From positions 1-64,000 of the forward strand of contig NZ_JAPFBW010000033.1 of NCBI RefSeq assembly GCF_026153205.1: a stretch of 64,000 bases of DNA, read 5' to 3'. Positions 41,874 to 51,018 of the stretch are shown one piece after another. Under the pieces are notes generated by a model, which searched no databases, was not told the origin of the DNA, and was given only the letters and a program-made list of their open reading frames with translations. How positions within the stretch are numbered: the first letter of the stretch is position 1; each line of letters begins with the position of its first letter. A program made the translations under genes and the position numbers. This stretch comes from Aquabacterium sp. A7-Y (GTDB lineage: Bacteria; Pseudomonadota; Gammaproteobacteria; Burkholderiales; Burkholderiaceae_C).

Positions 41874-44273
41874 ATGCTGACCGATTCGTACCGACGCTAT
41901 GCGGCTCTCATCGTCAAACGACGGCGCTCCGTCGCCGCGATCCTGGCATTGCTGACCCTGCTGCTGAGTTCTCGGCTGATGAGCCTGCAAGTCGACATGG
42001 ATCAAGACACCTGGATCCCCCAGTCGCACCCCTATGTGCAAGCGACGAAGGCGCTCGAACAGGTGTTTGGTGGCCGCAATTTCACGCTGATCGGCATCGT
42101 GCCGAAGCGGGGCGATGTCTACCAGCCCTCGGTACTCGCAAAAGTGCAGCGGATTCAGGAAGCGATCGAAAACCTCCCTGAGGCAGTGCGGCACAACGTC
42201 CTCAGCTTGTCGGCGCGGAAGGTGAAGGACATCAAGGCAAACGAAGCGGGGCTCGTGGTCCGGCGCGTCATGGAGCACGTTCCGCAAACGCCAGAGCAGA
42301 TTGCCGCGTTGCGCCAGGCCATCAATTCCAACCCCTTCTACATCAATTCGCTGGTGTCGCCCGACGGTGGTGCCGTCGCCATCATTGCCGACTTCAAGGT
42401 CGACACGAGCAAGCCAAGCTACGCCGCTCTCTACGCGGATATCAAGGCTATTCTGGACAAGGAGCGGGACCAGACGGTCGACATCTATGTCGGTGGACTG
42501 CCGGTCGACTTCGCCTCCTTCGAGGCCCACATGATGCAGATGCCGCTGTTCTTTGGAGCTGCACTACTGATCATCATGGTGATCCAGTACTGGTCGTTCA
42601 AGAGCTTCCAAGGGATGCTGCTGCCGATCTTCACGGCCATACTCAGCGTGCTGTGGGCGTTGGGCTTCATGGGCCTGATCGGCGTGCACATGGATGGCCT
42701 CAACACCACCACGCCGATCCTCATCATGTCCGTCGCCGCCGGTCATGCTATCCAGATCCTGAAGCGCTACTATGAAGAGTACCACCGCCTCCGCGCCGCC
42801 ACTCCGAATGCGACGGAGCAGGAGGTGAACCGGGAAGCTGTGGTCGAGTCGATCGCCAAGGTCGGCCCAGTGATGACGGTCGCCGGTGCAATTGCCGCCA
42901 TCTCATTCGCCACGCTGAGCACTTCCGAGGTTTCCGTCGCCCGACACTTCGGCGTCTTCGCGGCCTCCGGTGTCGCGGCCGCACTCGTGCTCGAGATGAC
43001 GCTGATACCCGCTATTCGTGCCATGTTGCGCCCGCCCTCGAAGAAGGAGGTCGCCGCCGAAGTAGAGCACAAGTACCTGGACGGGATGCTCACGTACCTG
43101 GCACGGCGCCTCAGCGGAGGAAAGGCACCACTGGTTCTGGGCGCAGGACTGGCGGCCATCGCCGCTATCGCGGCCGGCGCCACCCGCATCCAGGTGGACA
43201 ACAGCCTGAAGAGCTACAGCCGCCCGGAGAGCGAGGTCCGCGTTCATGACCGCGCGCTGAACCGGCACTTCGGCGGCACCAACACGATCTACTTTCTGAT
43301 CGAAGGGAAGGAATCAGATCGCATGAAGTCGCCGGAAGTCCTGACCGCTATCGCTTCGTTACAGGACTTCCTGACAGCACAACCGCACGTCGGCAAGACC
43401 CAGTCCATCGTTGATCTGATCAAGCGCATTAATCAGGCGATGCACGCCGACGCGCCAGCCCAGTCTGTAATTCCTTCCGATCCTAAGCTGATCGCCCAGT
43501 ACCTACTCCTCTACTCCATGTCGGGCGACCCACAGGACTTCGACAGCTATGTCGACAACGACTACCGAAATGCAGCCATTTGGGTCTTCCTCAAGACCGA
43601 CAGCACCAACTACACCGAACAGTTGAGGCAGAAAGCTGAAGCATTGATCCGAGAGCGCTTCCCCTCCGACATCACCGTGCGGATGGGAGGCAGCCTTCCC
43701 CAGACCATCGCCGGCAACCAGGCACTGACGAGCAGTAAGTCCAAGAACATCGCTCAGATGGTGTTGGTGGTGTTCGTCCTGAGCGCCCTGATCCTTCGGT
43801 CTTTTGTGGGTGGGCTGTTTGTGACGACGCCCCTCATCCTAGTGGTCTTGGCGAACTTCGGCGTGATGGGATGGCTCGGCATTCCTTTGGACATGGGCAC
43901 GATATCGACTGCGGCCATGGCGATTGGCATCGGCGCCGACTACGAGCTGTACCTGCTGTTCCGCTTCCGGGAGGAGTTGCAGCGTACCGGCGACGTCGCC
44001 GCAGCGACCTTGAGTTCCTTACTCACCTCTGGAAAAGCGGTACTCTACGTGGCGCTCTCCATCGGATCTGGGTATGCCTTCCTGCTGAGTTCCGGGTTTG
44101 CGTTTTACAGCCGGCTCGGGGCCATGGTCGTCGCGACGATGGCTGTCAGCGCTTTCGCCGCGATCATCTTTCTGCGCGCCATGACGATGATCTTCAAGCC
44201 GAAGTTCATTTTCGGCCCGACGAAGTCCTTCTCGGGTAGCCAACCGCTTCCCAAGTCCAGCGTACTGAGATGA
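41874..44273 (+). CDS. MMPL/RND-family inner-membrane exporter
   Basis: The 799-residue protein follows GGAGGAG at ATG 41874. It has the RND plan: one N-terminal helix, a large periplasmic loop, a five-helix block (LFFGAALLIIMVIQYWSF to ALVLEMTLIPAIRAML), a second loop and a matching C-terminal block with AIGIGADYELYLLFRFREEL. It has no periplasmic adaptor of the MFP type. MMPL pumps, such as the hopanoid transporter HpnN or mycobacterial MmpL3, move lipids or lipophilic compounds. The next two genes supply periplasmic and outer-membrane parts, so the three may form one export path. Confidence 0.85.
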   Translation: MLTDSYRRYAALIVKRRRSVAAILALLTLLLSSRLMSLQVDMDQDTWIPQSHPYVQATKALEQVFGGRNFTLIGIVPKRGDVYQPSVLAKVQRIQEAIENLPEAVRHNVLSLSARKVKDIKANEAGLVVRRVMEHVPQTPEQIAALRQAINSNPFYINSLVSPDGGAVAIIADFKVDTSKPSYAALYADIKAILDKERDQTVDIYVGGLPVDFASFEAHMMQMPLFFGAALLIIMVIQYWSFKSFQGMLLPIFTAILSVLWALGFMGLIGVHMDGLNTTTPILIMSVAAGHAIQILKRYYEEYHRLRAATPNATEQEVNREAVVESIAKVGPVMTVAGAIAAISFATLSTSEVSVARHFGVFAASGVAAALVLEMTLIPAIRAMLRPPSKKEVAAEVEHKYLDGMLTYLARRLSGGKAPLVLGAGLAAIAAIAAGATRIQVDNSLKSYSRPESEVRVHDRALNRHFGGTNTIYFLIEGKESDRMKSPEVLTAIASLQDFLTAQPHVGKTQSIVDLIKRINQAMHADAPAQSVIPSDPKLIAQYLLLYSMSGDPQDFDSYVDNDYRNAAIWVFLKTDSTNYTEQLRQKAEALIRERFPSDITVRMGGSLPQTIAGNQALTSSKSKNIAQMVLVVFVLSALILRSFVGGLFVTTPLILVVLANFGVMGWLGIPLDMGTISTAAMAIGIGADYELYLLFRFREELQRTGDVAAATLSSLLTSGKAVLYVALSIGSGYAFLLSSGFAFYSRLGAMVVATMAVSAFAAIIFLRAMTMIFKPKFIFGPTKSFSGSQPLPKSSVLR

Positions 44274-44280
44274 GGTCAAC

Positions 44281-45078
44281 ATGCTACGAACCGCCCCTGC
44301 GCTGTGGTGCACAGCGCTGCTCCTGGGATCGCAAACCGCCGCTTGGTGTGCCCCCACGGCCGACGAGATCATGCAGAAGAACGTAATGGCGTCCAAGCCC
44401 CGGCGCTTGTCCCAGCAAGTCACCATGACACTCGAGAACGCGCGGGGTGAGACGCGGCAACGCACGCTTGACGTGCTGAAAGCCCTTCAGCCCAATGGCA
44501 CCGACTCGAACATGCTCGTCCGCTTCATCGCGCCGCCAGATATCAAAGGAACGGCGTTCCTTCAGCTTGAGCACACAGACAGCGACGACGACCAGTGGAT
44601 CTACCTACCCGCACTGCACAAGAGCCGCCGCCTGGTGTCCAGCAACCGCAAGGACAGCTTCATCGGCTCGGACTTTGCATACGGCGACGTCTTGCCTCCG
44701 AAGGTTTCTTTGTACCGTCACCGCTCCCTGCCGGACGAAACCGTCGAAGGGGTGCGCTGCTACGTTGTTGAATCGGTGCCTGCCAGTGAGGACGTGAAGC
44801 GCGACTACGGCTACGGCCGAAAGGTCACATGGGTCGCACAGGATAGTTTTCATGAAGTGAAGACGGAGTACTTCGACGTGACCAACCGGCCTCTGAAAAC
44901 GCAACGCGTAAGGGACATCGTCCAGATTGACACGACGGCAAACCGATGGATGGCGAAGTACAAGGAAATGGTCAATCATCAGACGGAGCACAAGACGACT
45001 GTCATGGTGGACCGCTACGAGACGGACGCAAAGATCACGCCGGACACCTTCACTTTACGGAGCCTGGAAAGAGACTAA
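44281..45078 (+). CDS. Periplasmic outer-membrane lipoprotein-sorting (LolA-like) protein
   Basis: The 265-residue protein has a signal sequence (ALWCTALLLGSQTAAWCAP) and the LolA-like fold that binds a hydrophobic ligand in a half-barrel: RLSQQVTMTLENARGETRQR, IAPPDIKGTAFLQLEHTDSD, and DQWIYLPALHKSRRLVSS. It resembles the unchaperoned LolA-type proteins found next to MMPL pumps rather than classical LolA. It sits seven bases after the pump gene and six before the barrel gene. Shuttling of a lipophilic substrate across the periplasm is inferred. Confidence 0.8.
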   Translation: MLRTAPALWCTALLLGSQTAAWCAPTADEIMQKNVMASKPRRLSQQVTMTLENARGETRQRTLDVLKALQPNGTDSNMLVRFIAPPDIKGTAFLQLEHTDSDDDQWIYLPALHKSRRLVSSNRKDSFIGSDFAYGDVLPPKVSLYRHRSLPDETVEGVRCYVVESVPASEDVKRDYGYGRKVTWVAQDSFHEVKTEYFDVTNRPLKTQRVRDIVQIDTTANRWMAKYKEMVNHQTEHKTTVMVDRYETDAKITPDTFTLRSLERD

Positions 45079-45084
45079 TCGGAG

Positions 45085-46344
45085 ATGCGATACCTGCCGG
45101 CCGCTACCAAGTGTCTGTACCAGGCGGCGCTCGTCGCGTCCCTTCTGTCCGTGCCGGCGCCAGCGAGCAGAGCACAGGAGGGTGCAGTTGATTGGAACGG
45201 TGCTATCCGCGCCAACTACTTCCAATCCACCCGAACGTTGGATGACGAGCGGGACTTGCTCGGAGCAACGATACAAGCCAAAGGAAGCGCGGAACTCGCA
45301 GAGAACACGGTCGTCAAGCTCGAAGGGAGAGTGACCGACGCGGCCCTCAATCGCCCTGGGAAGACCGACGCCGAGCTCACAGCGGCGTACCTGGCACTGC
45401 GGCACGCCCGCTGGGACTGGCGCATCGGCAAGCAGGTGATCGCCTGGGGACGTGCTGACGGCATTAATCCCACGGACGTAATCACTCCCCGGGACTACAC
45501 AGTGCTCCTGCCCTTCGACGAAGACGAGCGACTGGGCAGTTGGGCGGTGCACGGGACGTATGCCTGGACCCCGACACTCGACGTCTCCCTGGTTTGGAAG
45601 GCGGATTTTGACGCCTCCACCCCGCCCATGCACCGCGGAGATCCGCCACCCTACCGGACCCTCAGACCAGGCGGCCGACCAACGCAGGTCGGCTTCCGGG
45701 TCAACCGGTCCGGAGATGACTTGGACTGGTCTGTCAGCGTCTACCGAGGGTACAGTCTTCTGCCGCATGCGGGGCCATCCCAAGGTCCCCTCGGCGCTCC
45801 CATCAGGTTGACCTACCCGGTTATCACCATGCTGGGAGTCGACGTGGCGAAAAACTTCTCGAACATAGGTACCCGCCTTGAGGCTGCATATATCAAACCC
45901 GATCAGGAACTCTCGTCGCAACAGCCGGGTCTACGTCCCAGCCTGTTCGTCGTGGCGGGTGTTGACCACACCTTCTTTCCTCGCCTGAACGTCAATCTGC
46001 AATTCTTCGTGCGTCGTTCCTGGCAGCTTCCAGGACGACTGACCGGAAAGCTAGCGTCGGCGCAGGACTTCAACCGCGCCACGTTTTTGCAGCAAGCAAG
46101 AGACGTTGCTGGCATGACGGTCCGGGTGTCCAACGCATGGCTGCACGACATCCTCAAAGCCGAGTTTTTTGTGCAGCACTACTTTAGGGACCGCGACACC
46201 TACCTCAATCCGATGCTGACCTACGACTTCTCCGACTCGCTTCGCGGGACCGTGGGCGGGCAGTACTACATAGGCAGTGGTCCCCAGTTTGGTCCGTTGA
46301 AGCAGAACCGGGGAATCTTCGCAGAACTGCGTTACTCGTTTTGA
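45085..46344 (+). CDS. Outer-membrane beta-barrel protein (DUF1302-like)
   Basis: The 419-residue protein has a signal sequence (ALVASLLSVPAPASRAQ) and alternating strands such as IRANYFQSTRTLDDERDLL, WDWRIGKQVIAWGRADGINP and GPLKQNRGIFAELRYSF, ending in a terminal aromatic residue (F) as outer-membrane barrels do. The IGKQVIxWG segment is seen in DUF1302/porin-like proteins. It ends the plus-strand run and its 3' end overlaps the opposite flavoprotein gene by 13 bases. Possible exit channel for the MMPL/LolA pair. Confidence 0.7.
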   Translation: MRYLPAATKCLYQAALVASLLSVPAPASRAQEGAVDWNGAIRANYFQSTRTLDDERDLLGATIQAKGSAELAENTVVKLEGRVTDAALNRPGKTDAELTAAYLALRHARWDWRIGKQVIAWGRADGINPTDVITPRDYTVLLPFDEDERLGSWAVHGTYAWTPTLDVSLVWKADFDASTPPMHRGDPPPYRTLRPGGRPTQVGFRVNRSGDDLDWSVSVYRGYSLLPHAGPSQGPLGAPIRLTYPVITMLGVDVAKNFSNIGTRLEAAYIKPDQELSSQQPGLRPSLFVVAGVDHTFFPRLNVNLQFFVRRSWQLPGRLTGKLASAQDFNRATFLQQARDVAGMTVRVSNAWLHDILKAEFFVQHYFRDRDTYLNPMLTYDFSDSLRGTVGGQYYIGSGPQFGPLKQNRGIFAELRYSF

Positions 46345-47714
46345 CGAGCAAGCGGGTGGTGGGCGTTCTGCGCTTCCTGAACTAGATAGGTGTTGCCGCA
46401 AGCCGCGCTGCCCAAAGATGCACAACAGCTGCTACCCTCCGGGCCGCCACAAACGTCGCCTTCGAGTGAATCCACCTCCACCCGCGATGCCGCCTCCACG
46501 TCGCCACACAACCAGGCGACGGTCGATCGAACTTGCTCGTATCCATGGAACAGGAAAAAGTTTGGCGCGCGGCCGTGGCTTTTCATGCCCAGGACGAACA
46601 GGTTCGCCTCCGGGTGAGCAAGCGCCCCCACTCCGCATGGCAGAGGCATCCGCTGCCCCGCCGTCACAGCCGCTCGGATCAAACGTCCGACGCCTACGCT
46701 CGCCTCGATCCAGGGATCCAGCTCAACGTGCAGCTCACGCAGCAGGGCAAGATCCGGCCGGAATCCCGTGCAAACGATCAGCCGATCGGCTTCGAGCAGC
46801 GCCCGTGTGCCTCGGCATGCCCCGCGCAGTAGCAAGCGACCAGCAGAGCCCGTCTGCGTGATCTCATTCAAGCCGAAATGACTGACCGCTTTGAGGGTAC
46901 CCGTTCGGACCAGAAGTGCGGCTCTGCTCAGCGCTGCGCCGCGCTCGGGCAAGAGCTGATCCATTCTCGCATGCGGAGTCGTGCCTACGCACGGTGTCGC
47001 ACCCCGGGTAACCCACGTGACGCTGGCAGGTCGGCTGCCCCGCAGCTCTGCCAGCTTCAGTAGCACGTGGATGGCTGAATGCCCACTCCCAAGCACTATC
47101 GTGTCACGTTCAGCGTAGCGCTGTACGCCGTCGCCTCGGAGGTCGGGGATGCCATAGGTGATGTTGGGTTGGCCGAGCTCGCCCACAGCCGGTAGCCCGG
47201 ACTGTCCTGCGGGATTCGGTGTCGACCAGGTTCCGGAAGCGTCTATCACCGCGCGCGCGAGAAAAGACCGATGCTCCCCAGATGACAGCAGCACGTGCAA
47301 CTCGAAGGGTACCTCCGCGCGTCCGGTCATCATCAGCTTGTCCCGCCCCCTTCGACTCACACCCACCACTCGGTGGTTGTAGTGCAGGCATTCGGCCACC
47401 TCAGCGACCTGCGCGAGCGGCGCCAGGTACTCGTTGACCAGCTCGTGCCCGCTGGGATACGCGTCCTGTCTTGGCATCCGCCAACCCCGCTTATTCAGCA
47501 GTGCAGCCGCGCTCAGGTCGACGTTCATCCACCAGGGGGAGAACATGCGAACATGTCCCCACTCGCGGACGGCAGCCGCCGCCGCACACCCTGCCTCCAA
47601 AACCAGAGGCGTCTCCCCGCGCTCCAACAAGCGGCAGGCCGCGGCAAGCCCGACGGGGCCTGCACCGATCACGGCAACGGGAAACCGATTCACGCTCGAC
47701 TCCGATGGTGCCAA
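46332..47714 (-). CDS. FAD-dependent oxidoreductase 1 with Cys-rich tail
   Basis: The 460-residue protein has an FAD dinucleotide motif (VAVIGAGPVGLAAACRLLERG), an FSPW segment (GHVRMFSPWWMNVD), a second GxGxx(G/A) motif for NAD(P)H (IVLGSGHSAIHVLLKL), and the linker ASGTW: the plan of flavin monooxygenase/ArsO-like enzymes. The C-terminus adds CGGPEGSSCC and AACG. It is about 45% alike in look to flavoprotein 2, with which it shares most motifs. The start is TTG 47714, touching the sufU stop (TGATTG), or GTG 47693. It is the last gene of the arsM-sufSU operon. A role oxidising or reducing an arsenical is inferred. Confidence 0.7.
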   Translation of the reverse strand: MAPSESSVNRFPVAVIGAGPVGLAAACRLLERGETPLVLEAGCAAAAAVREWGHVRMFSPWWMNVDLSAAALLNKRGWRMPRQDAYPSGHELVNEYLAPLAQVAEVAECLHYNHRVVGVSRRGRDKLMMTGRAEVPFELHVLLSSGEHRSFLARAVIDASGTWSTPNPAGQSGLPAVGELGQPNITYGIPDLRGDGVQRYAERDTIVLGSGHSAIHVLLKLAELRGSRPASVTWVTRGATPCVGTTPHARMDQLLPERGAALSRAALLVRTGTLKAVSHFGLNEITQTGSAGRLLLRGACRGTRALLEADRLIVCTGFRPDLALLRELHVELDPWIEASVGVGRLIRAAVTAGQRMPLPCGVGALAHPEANLFVLGMKSHGRAPNFFLFHGYEQVRSTVAWLCGDVEAASRVEVDSLEGDVCGGPEGSSCCASLGSAACGNTYLVQEAQNAHHPLARQNE

Positions 47715-48245
47715 TCACTTGGAGGCCACAGGAACCACCGTTGCATTGAGTGACGCCGAGAGGGTCAGCGAGTTCAGCGCAGCCTCCAGGGTGGTCCACG
47801 GTAACAGCGCGCATTCCACGCGGGACGGAACGTCACGCAGCCGCTCGAACACGGTGAGCTGTCCAAGCCGCTTGCGATCCAATACCGGCGCCTCGCCATT
47901 CTCGATCATTTGATGGAACGCTTGCTTCAGCAGGTGAACGTCGTCGATGGACTTGCCCGTCAGCGCGTCGGTCATCATCGACGCCGAGGCCTTGCACACA
48001 GCGCAGCAGGCGCTGGTCATGAACGATGCACGGCGAACCTCACCCCGACTCAGATCAAGGTATAGCGACATGTGGTCCCCGCAGATGGGGCTGTCTCCAT
48101 TCACCTCCACCGTGGCACCCTCCAGGACCTCCAGGTTGTGAGGCTGCCGCCCATAGCGTGCGATCTCACCACGATAGAGGATCACAGTTTCGTTCCCGTC
48201 CCCGGCTTGCGAGTCAAAGGGCATCGACATGATGAGGAGTGCCAC
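47715..48245 (-). CDS. sufU: SufU-type Fe-S scaffold / sulfurtransferase
   Basis: The 176-residue protein shows the three SufU cysteines: DSPICGDHM, SACCAVCKASASMMTD and RVECALLPW. In Gram-positive bacteria SufU accepts persulfide sulfur from SufS through a zinc site; the same arrangement with SufS here suggests a dedicated persulfide relay. GTG 48245 directly follows the sufS stop codon (TGAGTG); ATG 48230 and 48224 are alternatives. An extra cysteine pair (CC at the second site) differs from Bacillus SufU. SufU without the rest of the SUF genes is unusual in a betaproteobacterium. Confidence 0.75.
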   Translation of the reverse strand: MALLIMSMPFDSQAGDGNETVILYRGEIARYGRQPHNLEVLEGATVEVNGDSPICGDHMSLYLDLSRGEVRRASFMTSACCAVCKASASMMTDALTGKSIDDVHLLKQAFHQMIENGEAPVLDRKRLGQLTVFERLRDVPSRVECALLPWTTLEAALNSLTLSASLNATVVPVASK

Positions 48246-49511
48246 TCACTGATTGCCCAGAATTCGCTGCACGGAGCGAATGCCGTCAATGAGCGCGTCC
48301 ACGTCATCCGCGGTGTTGTAAAGAGCGAAAGAGGCCCTGGCCGTAGCCGGTACGTCGAAACGGTCCATGACCGGCTGCGCACAGTGGTGGCCAGCTCGAA
48401 TCGCGATGCCATATCCGTTCAGCAGGCTCCCGACATCGTGAGGATGGATGTCGCCGACCATGAAAGAGATCACCGATGCCCGCTGCTTCGCCGTTCCGAT
48501 CACCCGCACCCCACCCAGCTGCGCAATGCGCCCCAGGGCATACTCGAGCAGCCCCGACTCGTGCCGTTGCACCTCAGTCATTCCCATGTCCTGCAGGTAG
48601 TCGATGGCAGCGCTCAATCCAATCGCGGCGGCAATCGGAGGCGTACCGGCTTCGAACTTGTGAGGCGGCACGTTGTAGATAGTCTTCTCGAACGTGACGC
48701 GCAAAATCATGTCGCCGCCGCCCAGGTACGGCCCCATTCGCTCATGCATTGACTGCTTCGCGTACAGTACACCGATCCCCGTCGGCCCGCACATCTTATG
48801 GCCGGAGAACAGATAGAAATCGCACCCTAGGTCTCGCACATCCACAGGCAGATGAGGCGCCGCTTGCGCGCCATCAATCAGCGCTACGGCACCTACCTTC
48901 TTAGCAGCCGCAACCATCTCCTGCACCGGGTTCACAGTGCCAATGGCGTTTGACACCTGGGTCATGGCGACCAGTCGGGTCCGGCGATTCAACAGGCGCT
49001 CGAACTCGGTCAGATTCAGCTCTCCCGCGTCCGTAACAGGGACGACGCGCAAGACCGCTCCGACTTCTTCGCACAGCATCTGCCAAGGAACGATGTTGGA
49101 ATGGTGTTCCAATCCGGTGACCACAATCTCGTCGCCGCCCTTCAAGTTCTTCCGCCCAAAGCTGTGCATCACCAGGTTCACCGAGTCAGTGGAACCCCGG
49201 GTGAAGACAATTTCTTTCTCGGACGCTGCATTGATGAACGCTGCCACCTTCTTTCGGGCCCCCTCGAAGGCGGCCGTCGCGTTGGTTCCCAGGGTATGCA
49301 CGCTGCGGTGCACGTTGGCGTGCTCGATCGACTGGTAGCGGTGCATACGATCGTTCACCGATTTCGGCGTCTGGCTGCTCGCCGCGTTGTCGAGGTAAAC
49401 CAGCGGATGCCCGCACATCTGCTGCTGCAGTATCGGAAAGTCCTCCCGGATTCGGTACACATCGAACGCCTTCGGTGCAGAGACACCGCCACGCAACATG
49501 GTCGCTTCCAT
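48246..49511 (-). CDS. sufS: SufS-type cysteine desulfurase
   Basis: The 421-residue PLP enzyme has PLP residues in GLEHHSNIVPWQ and SGHKMCGPTGIG (Schiff-base lysine in HK), and the catalytic cysteine in RAGHHCAQPVM, which gives a persulfide. The RAGHHCAQP segment and the long loop put it in group II (SufS/CsdA). GAGGA lies 8 bases before ATG 49511. It lies between arsM and sufU, co-transcribed, so it probably supplies sulfur for this local pathway rather than for general Fe-S assembly. Confidence 0.9.
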   Translation of the reverse strand: MEATMLRGGVSAPKAFDVYRIREDFPILQQQMCGHPLVYLDNAASSQTPKSVNDRMHRYQSIEHANVHRSVHTLGTNATAAFEGARKKVAAFINAASEKEIVFTRGSTDSVNLVMHSFGRKNLKGGDEIVVTGLEHHSNIVPWQMLCEEVGAVLRVVPVTDAGELNLTEFERLLNRRTRLVAMTQVSNAIGTVNPVQEMVAAAKKVGAVALIDGAQAAPHLPVDVRDLGCDFYLFSGHKMCGPTGIGVLYAKQSMHERMGPYLGGGDMILRVTFEKTIYNVPPHKFEAGTPPIAAAIGLSAAIDYLQDMGMTEVQRHESGLLEYALGRIAQLGGVRVIGTAKQRASVISFMVGDIHPHDVGSLLNGYGIAIRAGHHCAQPVMDRFDVPATARASFALYNTADDVDALIDGIRSVQRILGNQ

Positions 49512-49532
49512 AAAGCAGTCCTCAGGGTGCGA

Positions 49533-50687
49533 TCAATTGCAGTCACAGCCGCCACCGCTGCAGCAGGAGCTGCCCTGAGGCTCGGCCTTCGTCTCGCAGC
49601 ACGAACTGCTGGTCCCCTTCAACTGATCGATCGCGGCAGAAGGCGGCCCCTCCGTCGATCCGCAGCACGACGTGCTGTTGCCGCTGCTGGCTGTTGCGGG
49701 CTGGCCGCAGCTCGAACCCGGGGCGCAGCTCGCGCCAGGACCACACGTTGAAGCGGTGCGCGCAAGGGATGGAATGCGCACCACCGTGAACGAGTCGGCG
49801 TAAGGGCCCATGCGCAAGCGTTGGGCCGTCGCATCGCAGACTTCGACCGGCTTGAAGCGCGGGAACTCATGTTCCTCTTCGTCCCGCACGCTCTCGTAAG
49901 GGCCTAGATACACGGCCAGGTTCCCACTGTAAAGGCAGTCGCTCGAGCGGGGCAGCTTGTAGGCCCGGAGCGTGAGCGACACGAAGTTGTAGCCCTCCAG
50001 CTCTCGCCAGGCGCTTTCGCTGAGCTGCGTGAGGCCAAGAAACCCTGCGTCCTGGTACGTCGTGACCAGCTTTCCGACGGGGATGGCACCCGTGTAGCAC
50101 TCCGCCCAGAGGGTTTCATTGTCCTGGTCTTCCGGATGGATCTCGCGGTCCACCACGATGTCGGAAATCACGAGACGGCCGCCCGGCTTCAGCACCCGGT
50201 GGATCTCCTGCAGCACCCGGGTTTTTCTCGACGACAGATTGATAACGCAGTTGGAGACCACGAGGTCCACGGAGTTGTCCCCCACCGGCAAGTCCTCGAT
50301 CACGCCTTTGCGGAACTCGACGACGTCGTATCCCAACTTCTGTGCCACCTCCTCGTTGAAGCGCGTCGCTTCCTCGAGCATGCTGTCGGTCATATCCACG
50401 CCGATCACTTTGCCCTCTGCGCCCACTAGCTTCGCCGCGACGAAGCAGTCGATACCAACACCGGAGCCTAGATCGAGAACCACCTCACCGGACTTCAGCC
50501 CTGCCTTCAAGAGCGGACTTCCGCACCCGTAGTTGCGCTCGAGCGCGGCCTTTGGCACATGAGCCAGCAGTTCCGATTGATACGGCTGTGGACAGCACAG
50601 TCCAGCCGGCGCCTTGGCTGCATCCGAGTACACCGAGGACACCGTGTCTTGCTTTGACGTTGCAACGGCCATCTCCATTTTTGTCAT
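49533..50687 (-). CDS. arsM: Arsenite S-adenosylmethionine methyltransferase with long Cys-rich tail
   Basis: The 384-residue enzyme has SAM motif I VLDLGSGVGIDCFVAA (from residue 70) and the ArsM cysteines: C31/C32 (GLCCPQP), C55 (YGCGSP), C147 (SNCVINLSS) and C197 (AECYTGAIP), which normally bind As(III). ArsM methylates arsenite to mono-, di- and trimethyl forms in the cytoplasm. After about residue 320 comes a tail with SSCCGSTEG-like clusters: CGPGASCAPGSSCG, SCCG, SSCC and SSCCSGGGCDC. Such a long cysteine tail is unusual in bacterial ArsM. It lies 40 bases from a small Cys protein gene. Confidence 0.85.
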   Translation of the reverse strand: MTKMEMAVATSKQDTVSSVYSDAAKAPAGLCCPQPYQSELLAHVPKAALERNYGCGSPLLKAGLKSGEVVLDLGSGVGIDCFVAAKLVGAEGKVIGVDMTDSMLEEATRFNEEVAQKLGYDVVEFRKGVIEDLPVGDNSVDLVVSNCVINLSSRKTRVLQEIHRVLKPGGRLVISDIVVDREIHPEDQDNETLWAECYTGAIPVGKLVTTYQDAGFLGLTQLSESAWRELEGYNFVSLTLRAYKLPRSSDCLYSGNLAVYLGPYESVRDEEEHEFPRFKPVEVCDATAQRLRMGPYADSFTVVRIPSLARTASTCGPGASCAPGSSCGQPATASSGNSTSCCGSTEGPPSAAIDQLKGTSSSCCETKAEPQGSSCCSGGGCDCN

Positions 50688-50727
50688 CCCCAGAGGTAAG
50701 AGTGATCGGTGAACATTGAACCGGACT

Positions 50728-51018
50728 TCAGGGCAAGTCGTAGCAGCTGCACCGCGCCAGATTCTTCGCTGCCTCCCCGGCTTTGATGGCGCCTACCAAG
50801 TGCATCGTCACCGCGCCGTCCATGCCCTCGACCATGACGCCTTTCAGGCGATCCTTGAAGTCACCATCGCAGCAGTCGTCATTGCAGCCGACCCCATCTG
50901 CCGCGCAACGCTGCGCCACAGTGCGCATCTTTTCGAGCGTTATCTCGTCCCCTTGCAGATCTATATAAACGCCATACGCGGTGACGGTCAGGCCAGTGAC
51001 GTTCTTGCTAAGGTTCAT
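50728..51018 (-). CDS. Small cysteine-rich protein (minus-strand operon leader)
   Basis: The 96-residue frame starts at ATG 51018 (GGGGAAGAT upstream) and reads MNLSKNVTGLTVTAYGVYID, then a cluster RCAADGVGCNDDCCDGDF and an end LARCSCYDLP. There are eight cysteines. It appears to share the look of the plus-strand mini-protein at 53.5 kb, with a VTVxAYGVY-type beta part and a Cys cluster. No family is recognised. It opens the arsM-sufS-sufU-flavoprotein operon; binding or transferring As(III) or sulfur is a guess. Confidence 0.6.
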   Translation of the reverse strand: MNLSKNVTGLTVTAYGVYIDLQGDEITLEKMRTVAQRCAADGVGCNDDCCDGDFKDRLKGVMVEGMDGAVTMHLVGAIKAGEAAKNLARCSCYDLP

